Shown in pieces: positions 15,580 to 24,697 of a DNA stretch of 64,000 nt. Below the pieces are notes generated by a model that worked only from the letters and a program-made list of their open reading frames with translations, was not told the DNA's origin and did no database searches. This DNA is from Bryobacteraceae bacterium (lineage in GTDB: Bacteria > Acidobacteriota > Terriglobia > Bryobacterales > Bryobacteraceae). Made by a program: the position numbers and the translations under genes. Numbering within the stretch: the first letter of the stretch is position 1; every line of letters starts with the position of its first letter. Where the stretch lies: NCBI GenBank assembly GCA_025927575.1, contig JAICLJ010000002.1, positions 1 to 64,000 of the forward strand, given 5' to 3'.

Positions 15580-18500
15580 ATGTCGACTATCAACGTAGTG
15601 AAAGAAATGGCGGAGGCCGACAGCCCCCTGCTGCTCTTCGAATGCCTGCTGCCGAATGGAGCTTACCAGCGCGTGAGCACGCAGACGATTGTGTTCGCCG
15701 GCAACATGTACTCGGCTCGGGTGCTGAAGCACAATCTATTTACGCTTCAGCTCTCCGCAGACGATGCGATGGACGGCATGGCTCAGCTTTCGCTTACGCT
15801 GGCGAATGCCGACTCGGCACTCTCGCAGATTCAGTCGACCGCGGGTTGGAAGGGGACACAACTCACGGTGTATTTCGTGTTCGCGGATCTGGTAACGGGA
15901 ACCACGACGACCGAAAGCACAATTCTATTTCGCGGCCTTGCCGGCGATCCCGACGAAATCGGCGAAGACACGATGAAGATCAGCTTCGCGAATAAACTGA
16001 GTCTGCTTCGAGTGGGTCTTCCGGAGATTCGGATTCAGCGCTTGTGTCCCTGGAATTTTCCGACGACGGCCGGGCAGCGCACCGCGGCAGGTACAGGCGA
16101 TAAATATTCGCGTTATTTCCGATGCGGCTATTCCGCGGACGTTTCCGGCGGCTTCGGGAACTTGAGCGACGGCCAGCCATTCACCACGTGTGACCACACG
16201 CGCGCAAGCTGCGAACAGCGAGGGATGTTCAGCAAGGATAGCAGCGGCAAAGCGACGGCGCGATTTGGCGGATTCGAATTCGTTCCGTCGAGCACGCTGG
16301 TGCGCGGGTACGGGCAAAAAACGGCGCAGCCGGCCGCCGTCCTCGACAATTCGGCGAAGTACAACGACTATGTGCCGATGGTCTATGGCACGGGCTGGGT
16401 AGCGGCGCCGGTTATTCTTGCGCGAAACGACGGCAACCTGACGCACATGGAACTGCTGCTCGGATCTGGATCAATCGATAGTGTGTTGAAGGTAATCGTC
16501 AACGATATTGAGATCCCGCTGGCGGTCTCAGGTGCGGACATGACCGGAACCGGCTGGTACAACATCGTGACGCCGGGGACCGCGCAGGGATCGTTCAATT
16601 TAGACTTCGTCGATTCCGACAATCAACCGGTGGGCGATCCATACGGAAGCGTTGCTGTGATTTCGGTGGTTGTGCCGAACAGGATCAGCGGCGGCGGAAG
16701 CCTGCCTCACGTGGAAATCCTGATGCAGGGTCTGCATCTGGATCGCTACAACCTAGATGCGAGTTTTCGGGATACTACGTTTACAAACAATCCGGCCTGG
16801 ATCATTCTGGATATTCTGAGGCGCGCGGGTTGGTCTCGGAGCGACATCAACATAGCGAGCTTCGCGAGCGCGGCCGCGTATTGCGACGAGCTGATCGCGA
16901 CAACCGACATCAATGGCAATGCAATCCATATTGCCCGATATCGATGCAACCTGATTCTAACGAAACGCAAGAGCGCGGCGGACGTAATCCGGAGCGTCCG
17001 TGTCGCGTGCGGTTTAATGCTGCGATATGGCGCAAGCGGGCTACTGGAACTGCTACCGGAAACTTCGCTCGCACTACAGCATCCGACACTGCCCGATGGA
17101 AGCAATGTTGTGGAAAGTGTGAATGGGGGCTGGCCCGCTTATGAATTCAGCGACGGCTCAGGGATGTCCTCGGGGATCGCACGGAATCCGGACGGAAGCT
17201 CAACGGTACGGCTGGTTTCGAAAGGGATCTCGGAAAGTTCGAACCGGCTGACGGTGGAATTCCAGGATGAAGCGAACGAATATCAGCAGGACACGCTTTC
17301 GGTACTAAGCGACGACGATCAGGCGCTCATCGGATATGAAGTCGGCAGCACGTCGACTGCGTTGGGTCTACCAAATTTCAACCAGGCGCTGAGGATCTTG
17401 AGCCGGCAAATCGGAAAGGCGACAAAAGGAAATCGGTTCATCGAATTTGGAACCAGCTTTCGAGCACTGAAGGTGAGGCCGGGAGATATCATTGCGCTGA
17501 CTTATTTGAAGGAAGGGCTAACGCGTACGCAGTTTCGCGTCGTAAAACTGGCGCCATCGGTCAATTACAGGAACGTTGCGATTCTGGCGCAGGTTCATGA
17601 CGACAGTTGGTATAACGATGACCCGGGAAACGGCAGCGGAGGAGGGCGCCAGCCGGGAGCAGGCGCGGCGCTGCCACGGCCACTGCTTGGTCCCGTATTC
17701 GGCGCCGACGGAAGCACGCAATTCAGCATTAGCGAGAGCACTACGTCCCGAACGGACGGAGGCGCGGCCACAATATTGACGGCTGGCTTTGTGAAACCTA
17801 CTCAATCGCTGGCCGGCGCGCCCATCGTTCCTTTACTCAGCCTCGCTCCACAAGTTTTGACCGCGGGAGGAAGTCTGAAGGGCGGCGTGAACTACTATTA
17901 CGCGCTCACGGCCAACGATGGCGCCGGAAACGAAGGCTCGTTGTCGTTCACGATTCGAGCGGCGATTCCGCAAGGGAACGACACAAACTCAGTCGGGTTA
18001 ACGGGTTTGAGTCTGCCGTCGACGGCGGCATCTTTCAATGTCTATCGTGGGACCAGTCCACAGCTTCTCTATCGAATTGCCTCTAACCAGCCGATTGCAA
18101 CGGCGTTCACGGATAGCGGCTTTTCGGCCCAGCCGTTGGGACCGCCCGATGCCAGTTTCGACCACGCGAATTTCTACTACCGGCCGGAGATAGCGGGACC
18201 CATTGTTGCGAATGTGTTTTCCTCAACGACAATCGGTTGTTCCGATATGAACGCCACCATTTCGGCTTACTCCGGCATGTTGGTGAGAATCATTGCGGGT
18301 ACCGGCGCCGGACAAGAGCGTAGGATCAGTTTCAACGACGAATCCACCCTCACGGTTTTCCCAGCATGGTCAATTGCGCCCGATACGACGAGCAATTTTG
18401 TTGTTGTGGAATCCACCTGGCAATTTGGCGCCGCAACAAGAACGAGCCCCGTGCAGTTTGAGGTTCCGAACCAGAAGGGTACGGTGGTGCAGATTTCCGG

Positions 18501-19494
18501 CCGGGGAGCGAATGTCAACGACATCGAAGGCTCGCCGGAGCTTTGCCCGGTAATCCGCTGGGTTGTAGGCGGCGCAGCGGGAAGTGAACTGGATCTCGAT
18601 ACGCCGAGCCCGCCAACATACGCATTGGCGGCGACAGGGCAGGGCCGCGTCACGTTGTCGCAGGTCGGATTTACGAGCTTGACGAATACGCGATCCGTCA
18701 CGGCCGGGACTCTGCAACTCGTTTACTTTGACGAACTGCAAACGCCAACTCCTTATAAACTCGAAAGCGCAATCGATGCCATCACGCCGATTGTCGCGAT
18801 AACATCCACGCTCTCCGGAAACCCCGCAGTGTTGCAGGTTGGAGCTGAACTGATGGCGGTGCAGTCGTTTAATGCCACGACCAATACCTGTACCGTAACT
18901 CGCGGCGCGCTGGGCTCCATGGCTTCGACTCATAATGCCAACGACCCGGTATGGCTGCTTTCGAAGATCACGTTTGTCCTTTCATTCGCGCGGGACTTTT
19001 TCGAGAATCCGGCATCTCAAAATTTCGCGCATACCGTCACGCTGCCGGATGTTCGTGTAGCAGCATCGCAGTTTTACGTCACAAACTCGCGGGGCGACAG
19101 TACGACCAGCGTTCAATGCTACACGTCACTTCCCGATGGAGGGTTGCGAACTTGCTCCGGCGGCCAGTTTGCGATTCAGGTAGGCGGTTACCTTGCCGTC
19201 CAACAAAATGCCGCACCGCCGCTGTTTGTGGAGGCAACACACTCAGTACGCGATTTGCGGGCCAGTGTCAGCGAGGCGCCGGCCGGGACTGCGGTTCTTC
19301 TCAACTTATTGCAAAGCGGAACAGTCTACAGCCAGCTTGCAATTCCAGCGGGCCAGACCGCTTCTAACGTGGTCAATGGCGTGGATCTGCCGCCCTTGAG
19401 AGAAGGCGATGCCGTGAGCCTGGACATCGTGCAGGTGGGGCAAGCTCAACAAGATTCGCCCGGACGCGATTTGACTTTGACCATCCGGCTTTAA
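15580..19494 (+). CDS. Tail hub protein, gpL/gpJ-like fusion with Fn3-like domain
   Basis: This 1304-residue protein starts with a DUF2163/gpL-like domain. Four cysteines at residues 156, 182, 204 and 211 have nearly the spacing of the last three iron-sulfur ligands of lambda gpL. A gpJ-like hub region follows (VVPNRISGGGSLPHVEIL, NPAWIILDILRRAGW, ADVIRSVRVACGLMLRYG). After a Gly-rich linker near residue 690 come beta-sandwich domains including NDGAGNEGSLSF and further beta-rich repeats. It would form the tail tip that contacts the host cell and closes the tube. Confidence 0.7.
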   Translation: MSTINVVKEMAEADSPLLLFECLLPNGAYQRVSTQTIVFAGNMYSARVLKHNLFTLQLSADDAMDGMAQLSLTLANADSALSQIQSTAGWKGTQLTVYFVFADLVTGTTTTESTILFRGLAGDPDEIGEDTMKISFANKLSLLRVGLPEIRIQRLCPWNFPTTAGQRTAAGTGDKYSRYFRCGYSADVSGGFGNLSDGQPFTTCDHTRASCEQRGMFSKDSSGKATARFGGFEFVPSSTLVRGYGQKTAQPAAVLDNSAKYNDYVPMVYGTGWVAAPVILARNDGNLTHMELLLGSGSIDSVLKVIVNDIEIPLAVSGADMTGTGWYNIVTPGTAQGSFNLDFVDSDNQPVGDPYGSVAVISVVVPNRISGGGSLPHVEILMQGLHLDRYNLDASFRDTTFTNNPAWIILDILRRAGWSRSDINIASFASAAAYCDELIATTDINGNAIHIARYRCNLILTKRKSAADVIRSVRVACGLMLRYGASGLLELLPETSLALQHPTLPDGSNVVESVNGGWPAYEFSDGSGMSSGIARNPDGSSTVRLVSKGISESSNRLTVEFQDEANEYQQDTLSVLSDDDQALIGYEVGSTSTALGLPNFNQALRILSRQIGKATKGNRFIEFGTSFRALKVRPGDIIALTYLKEGLTRTQFRVVKLAPSVNYRNVAILAQVHDDSWYNDDPGNGSGGGRQPGAGAALPRPLLGPVFGADGSTQFSISESTTSRTDGGAATILTAGFVKPTQSLAGAPIVPLLSLAPQVLTAGGSLKGGVNYYYALTANDGAGNEGSLSFTIRAAIPQGNDTNSVGLTGLSLPSTAASFNVYRGTSPQLLYRIASNQPIATAFTDSGFSAQPLGPPDASFDHANFYYRPEIAGPIVANVFSSTTIGCSDMNATISAYSGMLVRIIAGTGAGQERRISFNDESTLTVFPAWSIAPDTTSNFVVVESTWQFGAATRTSPVQFEVPNQKGTVVQISGRGANVNDIEGSPELCPVIRWVVGGAAGSELDLDTPSPPTYALAATGQGRVTLSQVGFTSLTNTRSVTAGTLQLVYFDELQTPTPYKLESAIDAITPIVAITSTLSGNPAVLQVGAELMAVQSFNATTNTCTVTRGALGSMASTHNANDPVWLLSKITFVLSFARDFFENPASQNFAHTVTLPDVRVAASQFYVTNSRGDSTTSVQCYTSLPDGGLRTCSGGQFAIQVGGYLAVQQNAAPPLFVEATHSVRDLRASVSEAPAGTAVLLNLLQSGTVYSQLAIPAGQTASNVVNGVDLPPLREGDAVSLDIVQVGQAQQDSPGRDLTLTIRL

Positions 19495-19497
19495 CCC

Positions 19498-22473
19498 ATG
19501 GCAGAACAACTTTTTAAACTGAGTCCACACCGGGATCTACAGTGCTACTTCTATCAACCTTCGGCGATTGCGGCACTGAGCGACGCGACCGAGAGCGGCT
19601 TTACTCTTTCCGGAACCTGGCGGCAGCAGTTCGACTGGGCGGTCGTCGAGTGGAACCGTGACAATGTGTTTGAGCATCCGGCATTGCGCTACTTGCCGGA
19701 CGGCAATTTGAGTGGGCTCACTTTAAGCTATATCGAGCAGCGCACGAATTGCTTGCCGGTCGAATCGGACGTTTATCCCTCCGTGGAGTGGCCGTACTTG
19801 CGGCTGTGGGCGGAGGGGCCGGATGGCGATGAGCACGTTTATTATGTCCGCTTGAAGGATCACGCGGCGCCCGTGGATGGCAGTGAATACCGGAACGCCT
19901 CGGCCACGTTGACGCTGACAGGATCACCGACGGAGGGAAAGGCCGCCGGCGTCAGCTTTGAGGGACTCTTCACGACGCAGAGCCAACCGATGGCCGAGCA
20001 GCACTTTTACTACTTAGTGCAGAGTGGCGATTCTCTAGCCGACGTTGCTCGCCAACTTGCAGCAAACATCAATGGCTTTCCGGCCTTCGGTATTCAGGCG
20101 GCGAGTTCCGGGCCGTCCATCACATTTGAGTACATCGGTACCGACGTGCTTGCCGGGAAAACGGGCTCCAACGCGAACCGGCTTGGTGTCTACGGATACG
20201 TCGATGCAGGCTCACAGCTTGGCTGGACACAGCTGTCGGCTGCCTTCGGCGGTGGCGACTTTCCTAACGAATATCGCGTTTCGTTAGATTTTGGGAATCT
20301 GCGAGGCGCGATGGACGATCCAGCACAATTCGGGCAACTGAACTTTCAGCCCGTCTCGATTCCGACGCAGAAGGTCCGGAAAGTGCGCTGGACCTGGGCT
20401 GCGGGCCTGCAACCGGGATCATTCGAGAGAAGCGAGTTCAGCGTCGTCGTTTCGAGTTGGACCGTGACGGGCAGCGCGCGGCAATACTTTCTTGCCGGGC
20501 CCGGCAGCCGCCGCATTGAGGACGACGATCTGACGGTTGCTTACAGCTCTACCGGCGCCGTCAGCGATTGGGCGGCGCAGGGTCCTGGTAATTATTCCGG
20601 CGGCCGTATTCATTTAACGAAGACGGAAGGGGCTACGTGCATCGTCAAATACAACGAACCGATCGGGCATCAACTTTACCTGGGAACGAGGGCGCTCGCC
20701 GGTGGCGCGGTTGCCGAAGTCTCAGTAGATGGCGGTCCACCACGGATTTTCAACCTGGAGTTGAAGGGAGAAGATGTACTGCTTCGCTTGTTTATCGGCT
20801 CGGTAGCAGCGGGATCGCACACGGTGACAATTGTGCACTTCGGAGCACCGGCGGGTTCGCCGCCGAATGCGATCGCCGATCTATATTTTGACTTCCTTGA
20901 GCTTGCGTATCCCTCCGCCGATCTCCCCGATTTTGCTCCTCAGCCTCAACTGGCGATGGCTACCGATTGGGATACTCTGCATTCCCAGTCCTTACCAGCA
21001 GAACGAACTGCCTGGCTGCTGTGGAAGCTTGGCTTCCACGGAAGGGTAAACCACTATGTTGGAGCCATCTGGTTCTACGAACTATTTCGCCCGGGCCACC
21101 AATATGCACAACTCACTATGACCGTCTCTACGGCGGCAGGGGAGCCCACCGGGTATACGGAACTGGACATCGGAAGCGACCTCTCGAAACTTCAACAAGG
21201 AATCGATACTTCGAAAGTTACGATTCAACATCAAAACTTAGCGGCTGATACGGACGCCACGATCGCGCAGGCTCTCGCGCTGCTGATCAATCGGAACTCA
21301 GGCGCGATCTGGGCCAGCGCCAGCGGGAACGTGGTCACCATTACGGCGCGAACCATGGGAACGGCGGGGAATGGCCTTGCGTTTCTGCCGTACTCCGCCC
21401 CGGGAAACAACGTTGTCCTTACCCTCTCCTCAAATGCGCTCATAGGAGGCGTCGACGGTGTGGATGCCGCTTTCGATCCCGCCGATCCAAATGCCGTTAC
21501 GCTCGACGCCTTCACTCAGTTTTGGCGGACCGATCTGAATGCTACGCTGCGGCTAAACCGCGCCTGCCGGGACTGGTCAAAAGCTTTTTTTCGCGCCCTG
21601 GTGAGTTACGGACTCGATGGCGTGGCATCGTTCAGTACCGAGCTGGCTCACGTGGATCCCACTTCCAGCGCGGGAATGGCGCAGCGGTACTCAGATGGCA
21701 GCCCAGTCGTTCTGAATACTCCGGCGGTGCAAACCAACTTTTCGCCCGTCAGCCTCTCCTTCTGGCAGGAAGTTTACCTTGAAATGGCCGTGCTGCAGGC
21801 CAGCGCGGGGCTTGTCCCTTATCTGCAATCGGGAGAGGTGCAATGGTGGTATTTCGCAAAGCACACATGGGAGAAAAACAATGGGGCGTGGGTGGATCTG
21901 GGAGACGCTCAAGTCGGAATGCCGCTTTATGACGACTACACAAAGCAGCAGTTTGAAGCTGCCTACGGGAGGGCTATGCAGATCATCCAGGCCGACGCCG
22001 ACCCCGCAAATTACCCAAGCGAAACGGCTTTTCTGCCTACGTTGATCGGTGGATACACGGTGGCGATTCGGAATGCGTTGAAGCAGCACTATGCGAGTGC
22101 CCGCTTCGAAGTTTTGTATCCGACCGATGTCAACAACACTCCACTCAACCGGATTATCAATTACCCGGGGAACGACTGGGCGCCGCAGAACCTGGATTGC
22201 CTGAAAACAGAGGCCCTCTCCTATACTGCCGGCTGCGATCTGGATGCCGGCGCAACCTCGATTCGTTTCAGCGCGGTGAAAGGATTCTCAACGAATCAGC
22301 GAAGTCACCTTATCGGCATAAGCGATCGGAAAACGTCCTGGATGAAGGAAGCGAATCTGGCGCGAGCGCAGGGCTTGGAATCGGTTGTGCTATTTGCGCT
22401 TGATCAGTTCTGTCTCATCGGCTATCCCCCGCCTCCATTTGTCGATCAGCGATGGAGCCGCCGGGCTGCATAA
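19498..22473 (+). CDS. Large tail protein with C-terminal TIM-barrel-like domain
   Basis: The 991-residue product begins 3 nt after the hub stop. The N-terminal half is beta-rich with several small domains. From about residue 490 to the end it resembles glycoside-hydrolase-type TIM barrels of phage and GTA tail proteins: WLLWKLGFHGRVNHYVGAIW, FFRALVSYGLDGVASFS, then GEVQWWYF with Glu near residue 780, and FEVLYPTDVNNTPLN. It may degrade or bind host surface glycans, or sheath a non-contractile tail. Catalysis is not proven. It is the last gene before the terminator. Confidence 0.55.
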   Translation: MAEQLFKLSPHRDLQCYFYQPSAIAALSDATESGFTLSGTWRQQFDWAVVEWNRDNVFEHPALRYLPDGNLSGLTLSYIEQRTNCLPVESDVYPSVEWPYLRLWAEGPDGDEHVYYVRLKDHAAPVDGSEYRNASATLTLTGSPTEGKAAGVSFEGLFTTQSQPMAEQHFYYLVQSGDSLADVARQLAANINGFPAFGIQAASSGPSITFEYIGTDVLAGKTGSNANRLGVYGYVDAGSQLGWTQLSAAFGGGDFPNEYRVSLDFGNLRGAMDDPAQFGQLNFQPVSIPTQKVRKVRWTWAAGLQPGSFERSEFSVVVSSWTVTGSARQYFLAGPGSRRIEDDDLTVAYSSTGAVSDWAAQGPGNYSGGRIHLTKTEGATCIVKYNEPIGHQLYLGTRALAGGAVAEVSVDGGPPRIFNLELKGEDVLLRLFIGSVAAGSHTVTIVHFGAPAGSPPNAIADLYFDFLELAYPSADLPDFAPQPQLAMATDWDTLHSQSLPAERTAWLLWKLGFHGRVNHYVGAIWFYELFRPGHQYAQLTMTVSTAAGEPTGYTELDIGSDLSKLQQGIDTSKVTIQHQNLAADTDATIAQALALLINRNSGAIWASASGNVVTITARTMGTAGNGLAFLPYSAPGNNVVLTLSSNALIGGVDGVDAAFDPADPNAVTLDAFTQFWRTDLNATLRLNRACRDWSKAFFRALVSYGLDGVASFSTELAHVDPTSSAGMAQRYSDGSPVVLNTPAVQTNFSPVSLSFWQEVYLEMAVLQASAGLVPYLQSGEVQWWYFAKHTWEKNNGAWVDLGDAQVGMPLYDDYTKQQFEAAYGRAMQIIQADADPANYPSETAFLPTLIGGYTVAIRNALKQHYASARFEVLYPTDVNNTPLNRIINYPGNDWAPQNLDCLKTEALSYTAGCDLDAGATSIRFSAVKGFSTNQRSHLIGISDRKTSWMKEANLARAQGLESVVLFALDQFCLIGYPPPPFVDQRWSRRAA

Positions 22474-22508
22474 AAAAATCCCTGGGCCGGTGAGGCCCAG
22501 GGATTTTT
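22474..22508. terminator. Strong bidirectional intrinsic terminator
   Basis: A perfect 15-bp stem (22474-22488 with 22494-22508) with a 5-nt GGTGA loop is bordered by A-run on the left and TTTTT on the right. It directly follows the last virion gene and also serves the converging TPR gene. Confidence 0.92.
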
Positions 22509-22543
22509 CGCGGATATTAATCTTCAGTCTGTCTGCAACGGGC

Positions 22544-23932
22544 TTACCGCTTGCGACGTCTGGGGGCGGGATGAGCCGCTTTTACGCCCGGGATCTCAGG
22601 ATCCTTAAAGGTAAGCATGTACGGGTCTTTGGTAAAGCTATCGCCGACGCCGGAGAATTGAACCGGCTGGCCAACCTTGGCCGCGTCGGCGGGAATCGGA
22701 TTTGAGAACACAAGGGTCGCATCGGGTTTGGTCGGATCAAGCACGCCGAGCACAACCTTCGTAGGATGGTCCGGTGGATCGACGGAGATCACGGTTCCCG
22801 TGAACGTCTTGACGTTATTGGCCCCCCCCGGAATCTCGGCATCTTTCACGCTGTTGGTGAAGAACGAATCTCCCTGATCGCCGATGAGATTCTGCTTGAT
22901 GCTGTACCACAGAGCCAATGCCGGGTCGCTCTGCAATTTTTGGGTAAGTTGCTGCGCCTGCTGGTTGGCGAGTTGCTGCGCGCTAACGATTTTGAAATCG
23001 GGTGGCGGCAGAGCGGAGTTCTTGGCCTGTGCCAAAAGTTGATCGGCACCCTCATCGCTGCCGTGGTACTGCTTGTAGACTTTCTGGAAGTACGCCAACA
23101 CTGCTGGTCGTTTGTCAGCCGTGATTGCCTGGGGACCATCATAGGATGCGGCGCGAGCGAAAGACCAGAGTGCTTGCGGGTAAAGATCCGGCTTTTGTTC
23201 AGCGATTAGTATCTGTCCCAGTTGGTACGAGACGTTTGCATTATTCGGATTCGCCTTCAGATAGGCTTCGAACTCTTTCTGGGCAGTTGGATAATCTTTC
23301 TTTGCGTTCGCTGCCCAAGCCAGAGAGTAATGAGCCAGAGCAACAACGTCATTCTTTGCCTTAGTCCAATCCGCCGCAGACGTGGTGGCCGGCTTCTTCG
23401 AATCCGCGAACGTGGCATCAACCTGCTGGAGAAGGCCATTACCGGCCGTCTCCGCCTCACTGATCTGATCGGGGGAGGGCGAGGCGCCCCCGGTGGCCGG
23501 GATATCGATAGCTAGCCAATAGAGCGCTTGAAAGTCATTGGGCTTTTCTTGCAGAGCCTTCTTCGCGGCATCAATCGCTTTTGGACGATAAGTCGGATCC
23601 TGCTGGCCCAGCGGTCCGAGCGTCGCTACGTAAACCTGGCTCCTAAGCGCCTCAAAGTCGGTCTTTGGATATTTCTGCGTCCATTCATCGAGCAGGTCCA
23701 AGCGTTTCTTGAGATCTGTCTCGTGCGCGATTTTGTTGTACAAGTCGTACTCGGCGCGATCTTTCCAATTCGGCTGTCCAGCCTTTTGCTGGCCAGCGGC
23801 CTCTTGGCCCGCTGCGGGCTGCTGGCTGGCTTCCTGTGCGTAACCCGAAACGGCGGCAGGACCAGCCAGGGCGAAGGCAAACGCGGCCAAAGACGCAGCC
23901 GACTTCGTTGCTCTCAGAAAATGAAACGGCAC
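22544..23932 (-). CDS. Secreted TPR-repeat protein of unknown role
   Basis: The 462-residue protein starts with a signal peptide (MPFHFLRATKSAASLAAFAF, cleavage near GYAQ) and an Ala/Gln-rich segment. TPR-type helices run from about residue 50 to 270, for example AQKEFEAYLKANPNNANVSY and AIDAAKKALQEKPNDFQALY. The C-terminal part is beta-rich (FTGTVISVDPPDHPTKVVLG) and ends with a basic tail PAPRRRKR. It probably acts as a periplasmic scaffold. No enzymatic motif is visible. The gene ends at the shared terminator. Confidence 0.65.
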   Translation of the reverse strand: MPFHFLRATKSAASLAAFAFALAGPAAVSGYAQEASQQPAAGQEAAGQQKAGQPNWKDRAEYDLYNKIAHETDLKKRLDLLDEWTQKYPKTDFEALRSQVYVATLGPLGQQDPTYRPKAIDAAKKALQEKPNDFQALYWLAIDIPATGGASPSPDQISEAETAGNGLLQQVDATFADSKKPATTSAADWTKAKNDVVALAHYSLAWAANAKKDYPTAQKEFEAYLKANPNNANVSYQLGQILIAEQKPDLYPQALWSFARAASYDGPQAITADKRPAVLAYFQKVYKQYHGSDEGADQLLAQAKNSALPPPDFKIVSAQQLANQQAQQLTQKLQSDPALALWYSIKQNLIGDQGDSFFTNSVKDAEIPGGANNVKTFTGTVISVDPPDHPTKVVLGVLDPTKPDATLVFSNPIPADAAKVGQPVQFSGVGDSFTKDPYMLTFKDPEIPGVKAAHPAPRRRKR

Positions 23933-24348
23933 GACAACCTCCCCGAAAAATTAACGAATCTCTTTATATTCACATTCCCCTTCTCGATGAACGTGAGCAG
24001 GGGAATCTGCAGCCGACGGGAATCACATGCAAACGCCAGTTGTGCTGCAAAAGCGGAGTATACCGGAATCGATTGTAAACCCGCAACTTTCTATAGAGTT
24101 AGATGCGATCTTGGCGGAAGTTGTTCCCGCGTTAAGACGGTAAGTTGTGGCGAAGCGGCGTTCCCGCCGAACTTTGCCTTGGGGCGAATGCATTGCGAAT
24201 TCCACTCCCGGAAACTTTTTGTTTCACGCGGCTTGGGGGAGGTGATTGTTCAGCCCAAAGCGCAATCGATCAAAAAAGGAGCCAGCGGCGCGATGTAGAA
24301 ATCCGCAGGCCGCCCGCACATCGCTCATCTATAAAGCAAAAGCCTTTC

Positions 24349-24377
24349 TTGACAGTGCCGATACCCCGCCGGATACT
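24349..24377 (+). promoter_or_regulatory. Promoter of feoAB
   Basis: TTGACA at 24349-24354 and GATACT at 24372-24377 are separated by 17 nt, close to a sigma-70 consensus, and lie just before feoA. The promoter is flanked by a perfect 8-bp inverted repeat, GCTCATCT 24323-24330 and AGATGAGC 24381-24388. The rest of the 461-nt space 23933-24393 holds no gene; it also has an inverted repeat ATTCCCC 23974-23980 / GGGGAAT 24000-24006 near the divergent TPR gene start. Confidence 0.6.
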
Positions 24378-24393
24378 AAAAGATGAGCTGCAA

Positions 24394-24693
24394 ATGACTT
24401 TCAAGAAGAGGAATCGGACGGCAGCCAGCCAGAAGCGCCCAGCTACGCTAGCAGAGCTACGTAATGGGGAAGAAGGCATACTGGACCGTCTGGATCTTCC
24501 CGACGATATCGCGCGCCGCTTGATGGAATTGGGTTTTCTTCCGGGAAACCCAGTTATTCCTGCCAGAACCGCCCCCGGCGGTGGAGCGCGCGTATTTCGG
24601 GTCGATGGCAGTGAAATAGCGCTGAGGGACGACACCGCGTCCCGGCTCTTCATGCGCTTGCAGCTTACGCACATCAAAGCAGTGACACCTTGA
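24394..24693 (+). CDS. feoA: Ferrous iron transport protein A
   Basis: The ATG at 24394 gives a 99-residue cytosolic protein with an SH3-like FeoA domain: ATLAELRNGEEGILDRLDLP, RRLMELGFLPGNPV and GSEIALRDDTASRLFMR. An N-terminal basic stretch of about 20 residues is longer than usual. A longer in-frame version would begin before the promoter and is not credible. FeoA assists FeoB, whose gene starts 4 nt later. Confidence 0.88.
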   Translation: MTFKKRNRTAASQKRPATLAELRNGEEGILDRLDLPDDIARRLMELGFLPGNPVIPARTAPGGGARVFRVDGSEIALRDDTASRLFMRLQLTHIKAVTP

Positions 24694-24697
24694 GACC

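Larger units (their letters stand above)
5345..22508 (+). mobile_element. Virion-structure gene cluster, GTA-like or reduced prophage
   Basis: About 17.2 kb of tightly packed genes, all on the plus strand, encode DNA packaging, head, and tail in canonical phage order and end at a strong terminator. No integrase or recombinase, repressor, replication protein, holin/endolysin pair, endonuclease or cargo gene is visible, and base composition looks like the host. Both features fit a domesticated element such as a gene transfer agent. The coat protein is P22-type with a scaffold-like gene before it, unlike the HK97-type capsid of the Rhodobacter GTA, so it would be an independent origin. A defective or satellite-like prophage is the alternative. 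Confidence 0.6.

Noticed and set aside
5345-22508. Close relationship to the Rhodobacter-type GTA
   Set aside because: The coat protein is P22-like with a scaffold-like gene and no prohead protease, unlike the HK97-type RcGTA.
24145-24393. Long N-terminal extension of FeoA in frame
   Set aside because: It would lie upstream of a good promoter and has no FeoA similarity.
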